Positions 17,247 through 25,887 of a stretch of 64,000 bases of DNA are shown here, piece by piece (positions within the stretch are counted from its first letter, which is position 1; every line of letters begins with the position of its first letter). The notes below the pieces were generated by a model, which worked only from the letters and a program-made list of their open reading frames with translations, did no database searches and was not told the DNA's origin. The DNA is from Marivivens aquimaris. GTDB lineage: Bacteria; Pseudomonadota; Alphaproteobacteria; Rhodobacterales; Rhodobacteraceae. The stretch covers positions 123,339 through 187,338 of the forward strand of contig NZ_JADBGB010000002.1 of assembly GCF_015220045.1 (NCBI RefSeq). The letters run 5' to 3'. A program made the translations under genes and the position numbers.

Positions 17247-17672
17247 TCAGTTCCTTACGACATAAACCGATTGTTTGGCGTGGCGGACAACGCGGGCCGC
17301 ATTCGGGCCGAGCAGATAGTCCGAGAACTCCGGTCGCAGCGCGCCCATGACAATCGTGTCCACCGCCAGCTTGTCGGCCGCGCGGAGGATTTCGTCATAG
17401 ACCGTGCCGTGGGTGACGTGCGGACGCACGTCGATCCCGTCCGGAATGTTGGTGTTCACCCAGGACTTCAGCTTGTTGCCGAACGCCTTGAGCGCATCTT
17501 TTTCGAAGTCCTGTTTGAAGAACCCCGACACCTGCGCCATGCCGAAATCGGGCAGCACGGCAATGATGTGCATCGTGCCGTTGTCGTCCAGCAGGCGGAG
17601 CGCTTCTTTGAGAGGCGACAGCGATGCCGCCTCTTCGCTCAGGTCCACGGTGAGTAGGATTGAGTTAGCCAT
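17247..17672 (-). CDS. Universal stress protein (UspA family)
   Basis: The 141-aa single Usp domain starts MANSILLTVDLSEEA. It ends with the nucleotide-loop-like segment MGALRPEFSDYLLGPNAARV and VVRHAKQSVYVVRN; the usual G-x2-G-x9-G(S/T) motif is only partly kept. Usp genes often accompany TRAP transporters, where the TeaD-type protein tunes transport. GAGGAGG precedes the start. It sits between the fused permease and the aminotransferase in the same operon. Confidence 0.88.
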   Translation of the reverse strand: MANSILLTVDLSEEAASLSPLKEALRLLDDNGTMHIIAVLPDFGMAQVSGFFKQDFEKDALKAFGNKLKSWVNTNIPDGIDVRPHVTHGTVYDEILRAADKLAVDTIVMGALRPEFSDYLLGPNAARVVRHAKQSVYVVRN

Positions 17673-17685
17673 GTCCGCGCCCTCC

Positions 17686-20319
17686 TCAGAATGCGGGTTT
17701 CGTCTGGCGACGACGCTGCATCACCACGACAAGCGCCAGAAGCAGAACTGCAGGGATCCAGAAGATCTGCTTGGGCAGACGGTCCGCCGGATGCAGCAGG
17801 CTGGTCACTTCGACCCGCTCGTCCATGTAGAAGTCGAAGCCCTGAAGCTGCTGCTGGTACGGCGTGCCGAACATCGGCTCTTCCATATAAAGGTTGTCAC
17901 CTTCCGGCATCAGGAACAGACCCGCCGCATCGGCGCGGCCCGTCGCGGGCTCGTCTTCGGTGACGGTGTGCACCAGCGTCAGCTCGCTCGGGCTACCGTC
18001 GATGAACGCAGGGCCAGAGACGACAAAGCGGATGGTGTCGCCCACGCTCGCCTCGTCAAAAGCCTGCGCCAGTTGGGTCGGCGGCAGTTCTTCGAAACGC
18101 GGCTGGATGCGGTCGAGCCAGAACCCCGGCACGAACAGCGTGAACGCGACGAGCAGCAGCGCGGCGCTTTCCCACTTGCGCGACGCGGCGAGGAAATAGC
18201 CCTGCGTCGCCGCTGCGAACAGCAACATCGCAACCGTTGCCACACAGAACACCATGATCGCTTGCAGGATGCCCGCGGTCGTTCCCAGATCGACGCCATA
18301 CAGAATAAGCGTCGGGTTGTAGATGAACAGGAACGGCAGCGCGACGGTCCGCATCGAATAGAAGAACGCGGTAAAGCCCGTCTTGATCGGATCGCCGCCC
18401 GACACAGCCGCCGCCGCAAAGCTGGCGAGGCCGACGGGGGGCGTCACATCCGCCATGATGCCGAAGTAGAACACAAAGAGGTGCGCCGCGATCAGCGGAA
18501 CGATCAGACCTTCCTGCGCGCCAAGCTGCACGACGACCGACGCCATCAGCGACGACACGACGATATAGTTGGCCGTGGTCGGCAGACCCATACCGAGGAT
18601 CAGCGAGAACACACCCACCAGCAGCAGCATGATCATCAGGTGGCCGCCCGAAAGCATCTCCACCAGACCCGCAAGCTCGGTGCCGATCGGGGTTTTGGTC
18701 ACGGTCGCCACGATGATACCCGCCGCAGCCGTCGCCACACCGATACCGATCATGTTGCGCGCGCCGGTGATCATGCCATCCACGAGGTCGATCAGACCCG
18801 CACGGAACGCGAGGCCAACGGACTCGCCGCGGAACATCGCCTTGAGCGGACGCTGGGTGATGATGATCGCGAGCATCACGGCCACAGCGTAGAATGCCGA
18901 CTTCGCCGGAGACTGCATCTCCACCATCAGGAACCAGACCAGAACGAGGATCGGCAGCAGGTAGTGCAGACCGGTCGGGAAGACTTCCTTGACGGTCGGC
19001 AGGGTGAACTTGCCCGAATTCGGATCGTCCAGCGTCAAGTCCGGATGATGCGCAGCGGTGCGGACCATCAGAATGTAGGTCACGATGATCGCCGCCATGA
19101 TGATCCAGCCCGAAATCGCCGGAGCCGCGCTTTGCAGCGTGCCGACCGCCCAGATCAGCGCGTAGAAGGCAGCGCCCGCCACGACGAAACCGATCGCGAT
19201 TTTCAGGAACATCTTACCGAGGTTCGCCGCAGCACCCAGCGCAGGCATATCGCGCTTCAGCGCTTCGAGGTGCACGATGTAGACCAGCGCGATGTAGGAA
19301 ATCACCGCCGGAATAAAGGCGTGCTTGATGACCTCGACGTAGGAAATGCCGACGAATTCCACCATCAGGAACGCCGCCGCGCCCATGACGGGGGGCATGA
19401 TCTGGCCGTTGACCGAAGACGCAACCTCGACCGCGCCGGCCTTTTCGGACGAGAAGCCGACCTTCTTCATCAGCGGAATGGTGAAGGTACCAGTGGTCAC
19501 AACGTTCGCAATCGACGAGCCCGAAATCAGGCCGGTCATCGCAGAGCCGACGACCGCCGCCTTCGCAGGACCGCCGCGCAGCGCGCCAAGGCCCGCAAAC
19601 GCCAGCTGGATAAAGTAGTTACCCGCACCCGCCTTATCGAGGATCGCGCCGAACAGCACGAAGAGGAACACGAACGCCGTCGACACACCCAGCGGAATGC
19701 CGAACACACCCGTGGTATCAAGCCATTGCGCGTTCACGATAGCGGTGAAGGACAGACCCGCGTGCTCAATGATATCGGGGATCAGCCAGCCTTGGCCCAT
19801 GTAGGCATAAAGCAGGAAGATCGACCCGACGATGGTCAGCGCAGGCCCCAAGGCGCGGCGCGACGCTTCGAGCAGAAGCAGGATACCCACCGAACCGATG
19901 ACGATCTGCGGCGTGGTCGGCAGACCCGACCGCGCGGTCATCGCCAGTTCGCGGGAGAAAAGGAACACGTAGAACGCACAGCCCGCGCCGACGATGGCAA
20001 ACACCCAGTCGAGCAGCGGAACGCGATCACGCGGGGAGGACTTCATCGCCGGATAGGCGAGGAAAGCCAGAAGAATGGCAAAACCGAGGTGAACGGGACG
20101 CGTCTGCGACGAGTTCAGAACGGGAACCCAAGCGCCGAACCACAGCTGCGGCTGCGCGATCCAGAGCTGGAAGAGCGACCAGGCAAACGCCGCGCCCGAG
20201 ATAAAGAGCGCAACCGCCCTGTTGGTCGGATTACGACCGCCCGAGTCCGTGCTCGCAACGAGGTCCTGTAGCTCGTCGTCCGAGAAGGTCCGGTTCTGTT
20301 TAGTCTCTGCGTCACTCAT
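17686..20319 (-). CDS. TRAP transporter fused 4TM/12TM permease (TAXI system)
   Basis: The 877-aa membrane protein joins DctQ-like and DctM-like parts. The core includes GSAMTGLISGSSIANVVTTG, GFSSEKAGAVEVASSVNGQ and ILGMGLPTTANYIVVSSL. The C-terminal 150 residues form a probable periplasmic domain between two helices (about residues 720-860), like the DUF3394 extension of some TAXI permeases. It partners with the TAXI binding protein just upstream. A very long plus-strand frame across it is a shadow caused by codon bias. Confidence 0.93.
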   Translation of the reverse strand: MSDAETKQNRTFSDDELQDLVASTDSGGRNPTNRAVALFISGAAFAWSLFQLWIAQPQLWFGAWVPVLNSSQTRPVHLGFAILLAFLAYPAMKSSPRDRVPLLDWVFAIVGAGCAFYVFLFSRELAMTARSGLPTTPQIVIGSVGILLLLEASRRALGPALTIVGSIFLLYAYMGQGWLIPDIIEHAGLSFTAIVNAQWLDTTGVFGIPLGVSTAFVFLFVLFGAILDKAGAGNYFIQLAFAGLGALRGGPAKAAVVGSAMTGLISGSSIANVVTTGTFTIPLMKKVGFSSEKAGAVEVASSVNGQIMPPVMGAAAFLMVEFVGISYVEVIKHAFIPAVISYIALVYIVHLEALKRDMPALGAAANLGKMFLKIAIGFVVAGAAFYALIWAVGTLQSAAPAISGWIIMAAIIVTYILMVRTAAHHPDLTLDDPNSGKFTLPTVKEVFPTGLHYLLPILVLVWFLMVEMQSPAKSAFYAVAVMLAIIITQRPLKAMFRGESVGLAFRAGLIDLVDGMITGARNMIGIGVATAAAGIIVATVTKTPIGTELAGLVEMLSGGHLMIMLLLVGVFSLILGMGLPTTANYIVVSSLMASVVVQLGAQEGLIVPLIAAHLFVFYFGIMADVTPPVGLASFAAAAVSGGDPIKTGFTAFFYSMRTVALPFLFIYNPTLILYGVDLGTTAGILQAIMVFCVATVAMLLFAAATQGYFLAASRKWESAALLLVAFTLFVPGFWLDRIQPRFEELPPTQLAQAFDEASVGDTIRFVVSGPAFIDGSPSELTLVHTVTEDEPATGRADAAGLFLMPEGDNLYMEEPMFGTPYQQQLQGFDFYMDERVEVTSLLHPADRLPKQIFWIPAVLLLALVVVMQRRRQTKPAF

Positions 20320-20346
20320 TCAAAATGCCCCCGTCACGCTAGCAAA

Positions 20347-20375
20347 ACAGGCCGCCGCCAGAAGCAGCGGCCTGT
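20347..20375 (-). terminator. Intercistronic stem-loop between TAXI binding protein and permease
   Basis: ACAGGCCGC and GCGGCCTGT pair over 9 bp around an 11-nt loop. On the transcribed strand TTTTG follows, so partial termination is possible. It lies in the 76-bp gap after the binding-protein gene, the same position as the hairpin of the first TRAP operon. Confidence 0.6.
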
Positions 20376-20395
20376 CAAATTCGATCAGCCGTGAA

Positions 20396-21355
20396 TTAGT
20401 CGATCAGACCGGCTTCGCGGTAGTAGCGCTCTGCACCCGGGTGCAGCGGAGCCGACAGACCGTCGTTTGCCATCTGCTCGGGGTCGAGGTTCGCGAACGC
20501 CGGGTGCAGCGAACGGAAGCCGTCGATGTCTTCGAAGACAGCCTTGACCAGCTGGTAGACAACTTCTTCGTCAACAGCAGCCGAGGTCACGAGGGTCGCG
20601 CCAACGCCGAAGGTTTCGGTGTCTGCGTCGTTACCACGGTACATGCCGCCCGGAATGGTGGCGGTACGGTAGTAGGGGAACTCTTCCACGAGGCCGTCGA
20701 TGACATCGCCGGTGACGTTCACGAGGGTTGCGTCACATGCGGTGGTGGCTTCCTGAATCGAACCCGACGGGTGACCGACGGTGTAGACCATGGCGTCGAT
20801 GTTGTTGTCGCACAGTGCCTGCGACTGCTCGGCAGCCTGAAGCTCCGAAGTCAGCGCGAAGTCGTCCATGGTCCAGCCCATAGCGTTCATCACGACTTCC
20901 ATCGTGTCGCGCTGGCCCGAACCCGGGTTGCCGACGTTGACGCGCTTGCCCTTGAGGTCTTCGAAGTTGACGATACCAGCGTCGGCACGGGCAACAACGG
21001 TGAACGGCTCGGGGTGGATCGAGAAGACCGAACGCAGATCCGGGTTTGCACCGGCTTCAGCGAGCGAGCCTTCGCCGTTGTAGGCTTTGAACTGGACGTC
21101 CGACTGTGCAACGCCGAATTCCAGCTCGCCCGAGCGGACAGCGTTCACGTTGTAAACCGAACCACCGGTCGACTCGACGGCGCAGCGGATGCCGTGCTCG
21201 GAACGGGTCTTGGCCATCATGCGGCAGATCGCGCCGCCGGTCGGGTAGTAAACGCCGGTGACGCCGCCGGTACCGATCGAGATGAAGTCTTGTGCAAACG
21301 CCGGTGCGCCTGCCACTGCCAGAGCGCCTGCGAGCGCAATGTTCGTGATTTTCAT
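20396..21355 (-). CDS. TAXI-family TRAP substrate-binding protein
   Basis: The 319-aa protein has a signal peptide (residues 1-21, ending PAFAQD). It then has the TAXI hallmark [20 protein letters not shown] and [13 protein letters not shown], with [20 protein letters not shown]. It would bind the cargo for the fused permease; known TAXI ligands are glutamate-like or other carboxylates, and this one is not identifiable. It is the first gene of the operon. GGAGAG precedes the ATG. Confidence 0.92.
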   Translation of the reverse strand: MKITNIALAGALAVAGAPAFAQDFISIGTGGVTGVYYPTGGAICRMMAKTRSEHGIRCAVESTGGSVYNVNAVRSGELEFGVAQSDVQFKAYNGEGSLAEAGANPDLRSVFSIHPEPFTVVARADAGIVNFEDLKGKRVNVGNPGSGQRDTMEVVMNAMGWTMDDFALTSELQAAEQSQALCDNNIDAMVYTVGHPSGSIQEATTACDATLVNVTGDVIDGLVEEFPYYRTATIPGGMYRGNDADTETFGVGATLVTSAAVDEEVVYQLVKAVFEDIDGFRSLHPAFANLDPEQMANDGLSAPLHPGAERYYREAGLID

Positions 21356-21373
21356 GTTTCTCTCCTCTGAAGG

Positions 21374-21392
21374 CTCATCATTTCGTGATGAG
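21374..21392. promoter_or_regulatory. Inverted repeat in TAXI operon leader
   Basis: CTCATCA and TGATGAG form perfect 7-bp arms around TTTCG, 18 bp upstream of the TAXI start codon. The region up to the divergent RpiR gene is AT-rich and holds further small inverted repeats (ATAAT/ATTAT at 21421-21438 and GCGC/GCGC at 21454-21466). It is a candidate RpiR operator or a leader hairpin. Confidence 0.4.
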
Positions 21393-21497
21393 TATGCGTT
21401 TGTGATAACAAGCCATTCAGATAATGCAAATGTATTATTTTTTGTTTATATAAGCGCAAAATGCGCAACAAAACGAACGCATCAGGGGGTCTGGGAT

Positions 21498-22355
21498 ATG
21501 GAAAAGTACAAGGAAATCCGTCAGCTGCTTATAGGAGTTGTGGAGGACGGCACCCCTACACTCTCTTCTTTCGCGGCATGGATCCTCGATCACCTGAACG
21601 ATGTCGCTTTCCAATCGATTCGCGGGCTTGCCACCATGGCGGAGGTGAACCCCAACACCGTCACACGCCTCGCGAGAGAATTGGGCTATGACGGATACGA
21701 AGCCTTTCGGCAAGACGTCCGCTCGCTTTTGAACCGCCCCCGCTCGCAATACAGCGACCGCGCGCAGGCGCTCAGCCAGAAGACCGGTTCGGACATCTGG
21801 CAGGAGGCTCTGTTCTCAAGCTGGACCAACGTCGAGACGCTTTTCACCCGCGAGGCGCTGGCGACCTTGGACGAATGCGTCGATCCGCTGCTGGAGGCGA
21901 AAAAAGTCTATTCGCTCGGCGTGCGCAGCTGCTTTTCCATTGCGCACTACTTTAGTTACGCGGGCGCGATGGCATTCGACAATTTCGTCCACGTCCCCGC
22001 GATGCCCGGCGCGATCCTCGACCAGATCAGCCGCGCCACGCCCGACGATATCGTTGTTGCGATCACCTATGAACACTATTCATCCGAGGTCGTCCGCGCC
22101 TGCCAGGTCGCGCGCGACGCAGGCGCGCGGGTTCTGGCACTGACCGACAGCTACCAGTCCCCCATCGCCATCGGCGCGTGGAAAGTCATTCGCCTCCCCA
22201 TGAGCGGCCCGCAACTGATGCCCTCGCTGACCACGGCGTTCATCACCTGCGAACTCCTTTTGTCCGCCATGACCGCCCGCAGCCCGAACGCGGCAGAAAA
22301 CGTCGCGAAGTTCGAAAGCGCGATCAGCCACTACGGTGGATACTTCAAGGACTGA
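21498..22355 (+). CDS. MurR/RpiR-family transcriptional regulator
   Basis: The 285-aa protein has an N-terminal RpiR helix-turn-helix (FQSIRGLATMAEVNPNTVTR, residues about 36-60) and a SIS sugar-isomerase-like domain (about 110-260) with VYSLGVRSCFSIAHYFSYAG and DIVVAITYEHYSSEVV. It is divergent from the TAXI-aminotransferase-DUF849 operon and is the probable regulator. Its ligand would be a phosphorylated or acidic metabolite of that pathway; this is inferred. I used the ATG at 21498; the much longer frame begins inside the binding-protein gene. Confidence 0.85.
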   Translation: MEKYKEIRQLLIGVVEDGTPTLSSFAAWILDHLNDVAFQSIRGLATMAEVNPNTVTRLARELGYDGYEAFRQDVRSLLNRPRSQYSDRAQALSQKTGSDIWQEALFSSWTNVETLFTREALATLDECVDPLLEAKKVYSLGVRSCFSIAHYFSYAGAMAFDNFVHVPAMPGAILDQISRATPDDIVVAITYEHYSSEVVRACQVARDAGARVLALTDSYQSPIAIGAWKVIRLPMSGPQLMPSLTTAFITCELLLSAMTARSPNAAENVAKFESAISHYGGYFKD

Positions 22356-22526
22356 GCTTGGGGGCTGCTCCAGCCTTTCGGGACGCGCGAGGCAGGGTAG
22401 ACTTGCAGTATGGCCTAGCGGCCATAGCCTCCGGCGGAGGTATTTTTATCAGAATGAAGCGGTAACGCTGCGCCCGGTTTTTCAAAGCGGGTTGCTTTCA
22501 TGCAGGGACAGGCATATGTGCGCCGC
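22356..22526 (+). promoter_or_regulatory. Noncoding region upstream of the queC riboswitch
   Basis: These 171 bp contain no convincing gene. TGGCCTAGCGGCCA and CCTCCGGCGGAGG are strong short hairpins at about 22413-22440, the second followed by TATTTTTATC, so a terminator for the RpiR gene is likely. The remainder should carry the queC promoter, which I could not place. Confidence 0.5.
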
Positions 22527-22562
22527 ACCGGTCGCAGCCTACCCGGTCAACAAAACAAGGGG
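22527..22562 (+). promoter_or_regulatory. PreQ1-I riboswitch upstream of queC
   Basis: P1 pairs ACCGG (22527-22531) with CCGGT (22543-22547). The loop begins TCGCAG, the A-rich tail is CAACAAAACAAGG, and the loop C at about 22542 would pair with preQ1. The loop opening and the 12-nt tail AACAAAACAAGG match the minimal Thermoanaerobacter tengcongensis aptamer I know from the literature. The 3' part contains the Shine-Dalgarno run AAGGGG of queC, so ligand binding should block translation of the queuosine-precursor genes. Confidence 0.92.
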
Positions 22563-22568
22563 AAAATG

Positions 22569-23270
22569 ATGAAAGTAGCTGTTGTCTGCTCCGGCGGACT
22601 GGATTCCGTATCGCTGGCCCATGTTGTTGCCGCCAGTGGAGATTTGAGCCGTTTGATCTCGTTCGACTATGGCCAGCGCCATAGCAAGGAGATTGACTCG
22701 GCTGCGGCCTGCGCCAAGCGTTTGGGCGTGCCGCATCATGTGATCGACTTGCGCTCTGTCGGGGCGAGCCTCACGGGCTCGGCGCTGACCGACGATGTCG
22801 ATGTGCCCGACGGGCATTATGCCGAAGAAACCATGCGTATCACCGTGGTGCCGAACCGGAACGCCATCATGCTGACGATTGCCTATGGCATCGCGGCGGC
22901 GAACGGGGACGACCATGTGGCGACCGCTGTGCATGGCGGCGACCACTTTATCTATCCGGACTGCCGTCCCGCCTTTACCGAGGCGTTCGATGCCATGCAG
23001 AAGGCGGCGCTGGACGGGTATGCGGACGTGAGCCTTTACACGCCGTTCGTGCGTCGCTCAAAGGCGGATATCGTGACCGAAGGCGCCAAGGTGAACACGC
23101 CGTTCGCGGAGACGTGGTCCTGTTACAAAGGCGGTGAGATCCATTGCGGGCGTTGCGGCACCTGTGTCGAGCGGCGCGAAGCGTTCCATCTGGCGGGCGT
23201 CGAAGATCCGACGCCCTATGAAGATCCGGACTTCTGGATCAAGGCCGTCGAAGAGCGGGGACAGGGCTGA
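22569..23270 (+). CDS. queC: 7-cyano-7-deazaguanine synthase
   Basis: The 233-aa protein is the ATP-dependent ligase that makes preQ0 from 7-carboxy-7-deazaguanine. The PP-loop SGGLDSVSLAH is at residues 8-18, and the C-terminal zinc site has Cys residues in WSCYKG and HCGRCGTCVERREAF. The start at 22569 leaves six bases after the GGGG of the ribosome binding site; an in-frame ATG at 22566 is the alternative. Longer upstream frames run through the riboswitch and are rejected. The stop overlaps the queD start. Confidence 0.95.
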   Translation: MKVAVVCSGGLDSVSLAHVVAASGDLSRLISFDYGQRHSKEIDSAAACAKRLGVPHHVIDLRSVGASLTGSALTDDVDVPDGHYAEETMRITVVPNRNAIMLTIAYGIAAANGDDHVATAVHGGDHFIYPDCRPAFTEAFDAMQKAALDGYADVSLYTPFVRRSKADIVTEGAKVNTPFAETWSCYKGGEIHCGRCGTCVERREAFHLAGVEDPTPYEDPDFWIKAVEERGQG

Positions 23271-23623
23271 TGTTCCGTATCTCCAAGGAATTCCATTTCT
23301 CTGCCTCGCACCAGCTGACGCACCTGCCGGACGATCACCAGTGCGCGCGTCTGCACGGGCACAACTATATCGTCGTCGTGGAGTTGGCCTCGGCCACGCT
23401 CAACAGTGACGGGTTCGTGCGGGACTATCATGAGCTGAAGCCGCTCAAGACCTATATCGACGACACCTTCGATCACCGTCACCTCAACGACGTGATGGAA
23501 GGACACTCGACCGCCGAAAACATGGCCAAGCATTTCTTTGACTGGTGCAAAGCGCGCTGGCCCGAGACCTCGGCTGTGAAGGTGTCCGAGACGCCGAAGA
23601 CTTGGGCAGAGTTCCGGCCATGA
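23270..23623 (+). CDS. queD: 6-carboxy-5,6,7,8-tetrahydropterin synthase
   Basis: The 117-aa protein converts dihydroneopterin triphosphate to 6-carboxytetrahydropterin, the second step to queuosine. The zinc-binding His residues are in FSASHQLTH and RLHGHNY, the catalytic Cys is in HQCARLHGH, and TFDHRHLND is the usual late motif. It overlaps queC by one base and queE by four. Confidence 0.95.
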   Translation: MFRISKEFHFSASHQLTHLPDDHQCARLHGHNYIVVVELASATLNSDGFVRDYHELKPLKTYIDDTFDHRHLNDVMEGHSTAENMAKHFFDWCKARWPETSAVKVSETPKTWAEFRP

Positions 23624-24327
23624 GCAATCTGCGCATCGCCGAAATCTTTGGTCCCACCGTTCAGGGCGAAGGCGCGCTGATCGGCGAGCCGACGGTGTTC
23701 ATCCGCACAGGCGGCTGTGATTACCGCTGTTCGTGGTGCGACTCCATGCACGCGGTGGATAGCGAGTATCGCCACACGTGGCTGCCGATGACCGACGAGG
23801 CCGTCTGGTCCGAGGTGCGTGACCTGTCGGGCGGCGTGCCGCTGACGGTGTCGATCTCGGGCGGCAATCCGGCCATTCAGGATTTCACCGGCGTCATCGC
23901 TTTGGGGAAGGCCGAGGGCTATCGTTTTGCCTGCGAGACCCAAGGCTCTGTCGCACGTCCGTGGTTTGCCGATCTGTCGATGCTGGTCCTGTCGCCCAAG
24001 CCGCCGTCGAGCGGTGAGACCGTCGATTGGGACATGTTCGCCGAGTGTGTCGCCGCCGCCAAGGACGCGCCGCGCTGCATGAAGATCGTCATTTTCGACG
24101 ACACCGATTACGCGTGGGCCAAGGACGCCGCCGCGCGGTATCCGGATATGCAGCTTTATCTGCAACCGGGCAATCCGATGGTCGATCCCGATAGGCCGGT
24201 CGATCTGGAACAGACCACCGAGCGGCTGGAATGGCTGATCGACAAGGTCACTGCCGACCGTTTCTTCCGCGCGCGGGTTCTGCCGCAGCTTCACGTGATG
24301 GTGTGGGGCAACAAGCGGGGCGTCTGA
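23620..24327 (+). CDS. queE: 7-carboxy-7-deazaguanine synthase (radical SAM)
   Basis: The 235-aa protein starts with [20 protein letters not shown], the QueE N-terminal signature. It has the radical SAM cluster CDYRCSWC (C-x3-C-x2-C) and the SAM-binding ISGGNPA. It rearranges carboxytetrahydropterin to CDG. The start overlaps the queD stop (ATGA). The order queC-queD-queE puts all three CDG-to-preQ0 steps under one riboswitch. Confidence 0.94.
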   Translation: MSNLRIAEIFGPTVQGEGALIGEPTVFIRTGGCDYRCSWCDSMHAVDSEYRHTWLPMTDEAVWSEVRDLSGGVPLTVSISGGNPAIQDFTGVIALGKAEGYRFACETQGSVARPWFADLSMLVLSPKPPSSGETVDWDMFAECVAAAKDAPRCMKIVIFDDTDYAWAKDAAARYPDMQLYLQPGNPMVDPDRPVDLEQTTERLEWLIDKVTADRFFRARVLPQLHVMVWGNKRGV

Positions 24328-24342
24328 CGGGCGCCCCTGCAT

Positions 24343-24383
24343 TCCCTGTTGTACTCTGCCGATAAGAGGCAGAGAAACAGGGA
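24343..24383 (+). terminator. Long stem-loop after queE
   Basis: TCCCTGTT pairs with AACAGGGA (outer, 8 bp) and CTCTGCC with GGCAGAG (inner, 7 bp), around a 7-nt loop. Only CAAGTTT follows, so it may be an imperfect terminator or an mRNA-stabilising 3' end. It separates the que operon from trkH. Confidence 0.55.
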
Positions 24384-24408
24384 CAAGTTTCGCTTGTGAG
24401 AGCTCGCC

Positions 24409-25842
24409 TTGCACTTTGTGGTCTACGTCAATGGCATCGTGATGGTGTTTCTGGCTGCCTTGATGGGGCTGGATGCGCTCTTCTTCCGCGAAACCGCCGT
24501 ACACTTCCTGACGTCGGCGGTGATCGTGGGCTGCGTTGGCGGGCTGATGGCGGTTGCCACCGCGCACCGCCGCGACCGCGTCCACAGGCTGCACCTTTTC
24601 CTGATGACATCCTCGGTCTGGCTGATCGCCGCGCTGGTCGGTGCGATCCCGCTGGAGTTCTGGGGCATGCACGCCATCGACGCCATTTTCGAGGCGATGT
24701 CAGGCATCACCACCACAGGTTCGACCGTGATGAGCGGATTGGACCAGACGCCCAAGGGCATCATTTTCTGGCGGGCGTTGTTGCAGGCGCTCGGCGGGGT
24801 CGGGTTCATCGTGACGGGCATCGCGATGCTGCCGTTCCTCAAGGTCGGCGGGATGCAGCTTTTCCGCACCGAAAGTTCGGACAAGGGCGATAAGGAGGTG
24901 CGCAATGCCGCGACCTTTGCTTCCTCTACCCTGAAAATCTACGTCTGCCTGATCGCCATTTGCGCGCTGCTGTACCTCGCGGGCGGGATGAGCGGGTTCG
25001 ACGCGATCACCCACGCGATGACGACGCTTTCGACGGGTGGGTATTCGGGCTACGACGCCTCCTTCGGCCATTTCGAGAGCGCCTATCTGCAATGGGTCTG
25101 CACGCTGTTCATGCTGCTCGGGGCGCTTCCTTTCGCGTGGTACATCCGCTTTATCCTGCGCCGCACCGTGCGGTCCGAGCAGGTGAACGCGATGCTGATT
25201 TCGTTGACAGCTGTCATCCTGCCGATGTCCGCGTGGCTGGCGCTCCACCAGCAGATCGACCTACTGACCGCGCTGCGGATGGTGGCGTTCAACGTGATTT
25301 CTGTCGTGACGACCACGGGCTACGCGACCACCGATTACACCCTTTGGGGACCGTTCGCGGTGATGGGGTTCTTTATCCTGACGGCAACGGGCGGCTGCAC
25401 TGGCTCGACCGCAGGCGGGGGCAAAGCAATGCGTTGGCTGATCGCTGCGCGGGCCATCTGGGCATCGCTAAAGAAGGTGCGCAGCCCGAACCGCATCTCA
25501 GAGGTCTACTTCGAAGGCCGCCGCGTCGAGCCAGACGTCATGAGCGGTGTGGTCTCGTTCCTCGTGTTCTACGCCATCACCTTTGGCCTGATGTCTGCCG
25601 CGCTCACCATGCTGGGGCTGGACCTGTCGACGGCGACCTCGGGCGCGCTCACCGCACTGGCCAACGTCGGCCCTGGCGTGGGTGACATCATCGGGCCGGC
25701 GGGCAACTTCGCCACGCTGTCCGCGCCGGTCAAAGCGGTCCTAACCTTCGGCATGTACCTCGGCCGGTTGGAGATGCTCACCGTCTTTGTCCTCTTCACC
25801 CCCCTTTTCTGGCGGGAAGTTTTGGTCGACACGCGCAACTAG
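24409..25842 (+). CDS. trkH: TrkH-type potassium uptake channel subunit
   Basis: The 477-aa integral membrane protein has the four-fold TrkH/KtrB layout. The selectivity-filter-like segments are ITTTGSTVM, TLSTGGYSG, VTTTGYATT and ALANVGPGVG, each with the key Gly. It forms the K+ pore, normally gated by TrkA, which is not in the window. The start is uncertain: TTG at 24409 or GTG at 24418 or 24421. One parS-like near-palindrome lies inside the coding region. Confidence 0.9.
   Translation: MHFVVYVNGIVMVFLAALMGLDALFFRETAVHFLTSAVIVGCVGGLMAVATAHRRDRVHRLHLFLMTSSVWLIAALVGAIPLEFWGMHAIDAIFEAMSGITTTGSTVMSGLDQTPKGIIFWRALLQALGGVGFIVTGIAMLPFLKVGGMQLFRTESSDKGDKEVRNAATFASSTLKIYVCLIAICALLYLAGGMSGFDAITHAMTTLSTGGYSGYDASFGHFESAYLQWVCTLFMLLGALPFAWYIRFILRRTVRSEQVNAMLISLTAVILPMSAWLALHQQIDLLTALRMVAFNVISVVTTTGYATTDYTLWGPFAVMGFFILTATGGCTGSTAGGGKAMRWLIAARAIWASLKKVRSPNRISEVYFEGRRVEPDVMSGVVSFLVFYAITFGLMSAALTMLGLDLSTATSGALTALANVGPGVGDIIGPAGNFATLSAPVKAVLTFGMYLGRLEMLTVFVLFTPLFWREVLVDTRN
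25203..25218. repeat. parS-like site with one mismatch inside trkH
   Basis: GTTGACAGCTGTCATC differs at one base from the 16-bp palindrome found three times near repABC. It encodes LTAVI of TrkH with the codons TTG-ACA-GCT-GTC, uncommon choices among the GC-rich codons around it. Confidence 0.4.
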
Positions 25843-25887
25843 AACGTTAATCATAGAAAAGTATTTCAGTGATTGAGGTTTATTGCG

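Noticed and set aside
17404..20271. Plus-strand open frame of 955 codons
   Set aside because: It is antisense to the fused TRAP permease, is extremely rich in Arg, His and Gln, and has no family features. It is a shadow of GC-rich codon bias.
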